Shown here one piece after another: positions 28,551-30,906 of a stretch of 30,906 bases of DNA. The stretch comes from CAZUCU01 sp964589635 (GTDB taxonomy: Bacteria > Patescibacteriota > Minisyncoccia > Phycocordibacterales > JAACPR01). The first letter of the stretch is position 1, and each line of letters begins with the position of its first letter. The notes under the pieces were generated by a model that saw only the letters and a list, made by a program, of their open reading frames with translations, was not told where the DNA came from and did not search any database. The DNA lies in the NCBI GenBank assembly GCA_964589635.1, contig CAZPRI010000007.1, positions 1-30,906 on the forward strand, given 5' to 3'. A program made the position numbers and the translations under genes.

Positions 28551-28585
28551 AAAAACTGCTCAGAGCATGCTCTGAGCAGTTTTTT
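28551..28585 (+). terminator. Intrinsic terminator
   Basis: AAAAACTGCTCAGA / TCTGAGCAGTTTTT perfect 14-bp arms around GCATGC, ending in T6. Confidence 0.9.
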
Positions 28586-28617
28586 AAACTTGGGTCCCCA
28601 TGTCAACCTGCCTACCG

Positions 28618-28637
28618 GCAGGCAGGGCCCGAGGATG
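28618..28637. repeat. GC-rich dispersed repeat, copy 2
   Basis: Same 20-nt block as 1995-2014. Here the preceding hairpin is CCTGCC-tacc-GGCAGG (28607-28622), and a run of seven G follows (28644-28650). Confidence 0.7.
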
Positions 28638-28691
28638 CCGGTGGGGGGGTCGCTATGTTGTGACGATTGGTAGGAGGGGAGTAATGTTTCC

Positions 28692-30224
28692 TTACCTCGC
28701 GTACTCGATAATCTTATTTTCTCTTATAACAGTGACCTTAATTTCTCCAGGGTACTTAAGTTCGTTTTCAATTCTCTGAGCGATCTCTCTAGCAACCTTT
28801 CTTGATTCAATGTCTGAAATCTCATCCGGACGAACAAACACCCTGATTTCTCTTCCGGCCTGAATAGCATACGCATTATCAACACCATCAAATGAGTTTG
28901 CAATTCCTTCAAGCTCATCAAGTCTCTTCAAATAATTCTCAACTCCTTCTTGTCGTGCTCCTGGTCTTCCACCTGAAATTGAGTCAGCAACCTGAACAAT
29001 TACTGATTCAACTGTTTCATAAGGATACTCTTCGTGGTGAGCTTGCATTCCTTTTATGATTGCTTCGTCAGCACCAAACTTCTGTAATATTCTTCTTCCA
29101 ATTTCCACATGGGTTCCGGGTACTTCATGATCGACTGCCTTTCCGATGTCGTGAACTAGGGCTGCGGCCTTGGCGACTTTCACATCAGCCCCAAGCTCTT
29201 CTGCAATCATTCCTGCTATGTGCGCCATCTCCTTTGAATGATCTAGAACATTTTGACCGTATGACGTTCTGAAATGAAGTCTTCCAAGAATTTGTACAAT
29301 CCTTGGGTCTAGAGAGAACACTCCACACTCATACGCAGCTTCTTCCCCCTTCTTCTTAATAATTTCATTCACATCTTTTTGAGCTTTTGAAACTTCTTTT
29401 TCAATTTTTGCTGGCTGAATTCTTCCGTCCTTTACAAGCGCTTGAAGTGCAATCACTGCAACATGTCTTCTCACTGGATCGAAAGATGAAATCATCACGC
29501 TTGATGGAGTGTCATCTATTACAACTTCCACACCAGTAAGTCTTTCAAAAGTTTTTATATTCCTTCCTTCTTTGCCAATAATTTTTCCTTTTGCTGATTC
29601 ATCTGGTAGGTCTACAGAAGTAGCGAAAACTTCAGAGGGGATAGAGTTTCCAAGTCTTTGGATTGCGGAAGTTAAGATTTCTTTTGCTCTTTCTTCAATC
29701 TTTTCTTTTCCAGCAATTTCTAATTTATGAATTCTGGTTTTAATATCCTCTTCACTTTCTTCTTCTAGTTCTCTATACAATTCTTCTTTTGCTTCCTTCA
29801 AAGATAGGGCAGAGACTTTTTCAAGTTCATTCATCTTCTTTTTTCGAATGTTTTCAAGTTGCTCTTTTATTTCATTCAGACTTTGTTCCTTATTTTTTAT
29901 ATCTTCTTCTTCATCGTCCAAATCAATCTGTCTTCTATCAAGAAGCTCTTCCTTGTTTGCTAATCGCTCTTCAAGTTTTTGTAATCTTTCCTCAGTTTTT
30001 TTTGAATCATCCTTTGCTTCTTTCAGAATTCTTCCTGACTCCTCTTCTGCTTTTTGTGTAATTTTTTCTGCATCTTGTCTGGCTTCAAGCATCATCTCTT
30101 TGATCTCCAATTCCATTGAACCTTTTTGACCAAGTGAGATTATAAATCTCAAAAACCAACCTACAGCAATTCCGGCCAATCCCGCACTAAGCGCAATGAT
30201 GGCAATTATAACTAAACTAGACAT
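28692..30224 (-). CDS. rny: Ribonuclease Y
   Basis: 510 aa, full length. N-terminal transmembrane anchor (about 4-27), long coiled coil (about 35-190, Glu/Lys-rich), KH domain (GKIIGKEGRNIKTFERLTGVEVVIDD), HD domain (LDHSKEMAHIAGMIAEELG..., AALVHDIGKAVDHEVPGTHVEIG) and the C-terminal region. Membrane-bound endoribonuclease that starts mRNA decay. Likely relevant here because leaderless mRNAs lack a protective 5' UTR (inference). The next gene upstream is clpP, 80 nt away on the same strand. Confidence 0.97.
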   Translation of the reverse strand: MSSLVIIAIIALSAGLAGIAVGWFLRFIISLGQKGSMELEIKEMMLEARQDAEKITQKAEEESGRILKEAKDDSKKTEERLQKLEERLANKEELLDRRQIDLDDEEEDIKNKEQSLNEIKEQLENIRKKKMNELEKVSALSLKEAKEELYRELEEESEEDIKTRIHKLEIAGKEKIEERAKEILTSAIQRLGNSIPSEVFATSVDLPDESAKGKIIGKEGRNIKTFERLTGVEVVIDDTPSSVMISSFDPVRRHVAVIALQALVKDGRIQPAKIEKEVSKAQKDVNEIIKKKGEEAAYECGVFSLDPRIVQILGRLHFRTSYGQNVLDHSKEMAHIAGMIAEELGADVKVAKAAALVHDIGKAVDHEVPGTHVEIGRRILQKFGADEAIIKGMQAHHEEYPYETVESVIVQVADSISGGRPGARQEGVENYLKRLDELEGIANSFDGVDNAYAIQAGREIRVFVRPDEISDIESRKVAREIAQRIENELKYPGEIKVTVIRENKIIEYAR

Positions 30225-30304
30225 ATTTTTTTTGAGTTAAAAGTTTAAAGAGAAGGGCAAGGAGAAAAGTTTTTATCTTACGTTTTTCTCTTGTAACTAT
30301 TTTA

Positions 30305-30874
30305 TTAAAGTACCTTGTCTATAATTCCGTATTTTTGTGCTTCCTTTGTATCCATAAAGAAATCTCTATCTGAATCCTTTTGAATTTTTTGTAAAGTTTG
30401 TCCTGTGTTTTTTGCCATCATCTTATCTAATCTTTCTCTTAGTTTAAGAATTTGTTTTGCAGTAATTTCAATATCTGAAGCTTGTCCCTCTGCTCCTCCA
30501 AGTGGTTGATGAATCATAATTTCTGCATTAGGAAGTGCGTATCTTTTTCCTTTTTCTCCTGCTGCTAAAATGTGTGCACCCATTGATGCAGCGAGTCCAA
30601 CGCAAACTGTTGAAATTTTATTTTTAACATGATTCATCGTGTCGATAATTGCGAGACCTGCGGTTACAGAACCTCCTGGTGAATTTACATAAAGATGTAT
30701 ATCTTTTTTTGGATCTTCAGATTGAAGAAACAACATTTGAGCAATTACTAAATTGGCAACATTGTCATCAATTGGACCTCCTAAAAAGATCACATTATCT
30801 TTCAGAAGTCTTGAATAAATGTCGTAGACTCTTTCCCCAAACTGGGTCTTGTCTATTACTGTTGGAATAATCAT
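30305..30874 (-). CDS. clpP: ATP-dependent Clp protease proteolytic subunit
   Basis: 189 aa. Catalytic triad S97 (GLAASMGAHIL), H122 (EIMIHQPLGG), D171 (DSDRDFFM), plus the oligomer signatures FLGGPIDD and LYVNSPGGSVTAG. Forms the tetradecameric chamber that works with ClpX/ClpC. Complete. CAAAAT lies 6 nt before the ATG, consistent with the leaderless pattern. The partner ATPase is not in the window. Confidence 0.96.
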   Translation of the reverse strand: MIIPTVIDKTQFGERVYDIYSRLLKDNVIFLGGPIDDNVANLVIAQMLFLQSEDPKKDIHLYVNSPGGSVTAGLAIIDTMNHVKNKISTVCVGLAASMGAHILAAGEKGKRYALPNAEIMIHQPLGGAEGQASDIEITAKQILKLRERLDKMMAKNTGQTLQKIQKDSDRDFFMDTKEAQKYGIIDKVL

Positions 30875-30906
30875 ACTAATATTTTGAATTAAGTTTTAAT
30901 AACGCT

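Noticed and set aside
29848..30129. Ser/Phe-rich frame antisense to the RNase Y coiled coil
   Set aside because: Typical mirror of Glu/Lys-rich coiled-coil coding; no promoter or independent support.

Overview
AT-rich, tightly packed bacterial chromosome segment. It is most likely from a Patescibacteria/CPR genome of Parcubacteria type. Supporting traits are lineage-typical small hypothetical proteins, an RNHCP-domain protein, a free-standing S23/four-helix-bundle protein, VirB6-like and Ca-binding-repeat envelope proteins, no biosynthetic operons, and TGA used as a normal stop (for example comM and the antitoxin). The lineage call is an inference; no 16S gene is present.

Layout. 1-5.2 kb: an envelope cluster transcribed divergently from a shared promoter region at 4.05-4.09 kb, with a VirB6/TrbL-like membrane protein, two secreted or anchored proteins, a peptidoglycan-binding plus IPT/TIG protein and a small secreted protein. 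5.2-9.1 kb: ksgA, a membrane methyltransferase, a DUF998-like protein, two unknown genes and a Phd/RelE toxin-antitoxin pair. 9.1-17.6 kb: pcrA/uvrD, a LysM-LysM-M23 cell-wall hydrolase with a structured leader, comM/yifB plus an S23-like gene, a degenerate DksA/TraR protein, a large anchored protein, a NYN nuclease, rpsO and a serine-less acyl-carrier-like protein. 17.6-21.4 kb: small unknown genes, a protein-kinase-fold protein and a Xer recombinase. 21.4-24.6 kb: xth, a structured intergenic RNA candidate, cca carrying a cluster of parS sites, tRNA-Arg and tRNA-Gly, then three DnaA boxes next to AT-rich 9-mers. 24.6-30.9 kb: yraN, a tRNA-Pro/RNHCP dicistron, a trypsin-like protease, tRNA-Gly, HU, a TrmB-like regulator, an unknown gene, RNase Y and ClpP.

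Main observations. (1) Five parS-like palindromes, one exactly TGTTTCACGTGAAACA, lie inside cca and are translated as VSRET-like peptides; a sixth weaker one abuts its stop. About 0.9-1.9 kb away is a DnaA-box cluster with AT-rich repeats and a flanking 14-bp inverted repeat. Together they suggest an origin/centromere region, although dnaA is not in view. (2) Many genes have a -10 box (often extended, TGnTAnnnT) ending only 6-7 nt before the start codon. This predicts leaderless mRNAs and resets several gene starts. (3) Structured non-coding DNA lies at 22.33-22.51 kb and 11.10-11.28 kb, and conserved covarying hairpins sit directly 5' of tRNA genes.

Most genes look like housekeeping genes expressed singly, with intrinsic terminators (several sharing a CC-GAA-GG hairpin tip) between them. 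All coordinates, motifs and pairings were read by eye; no searches were run.
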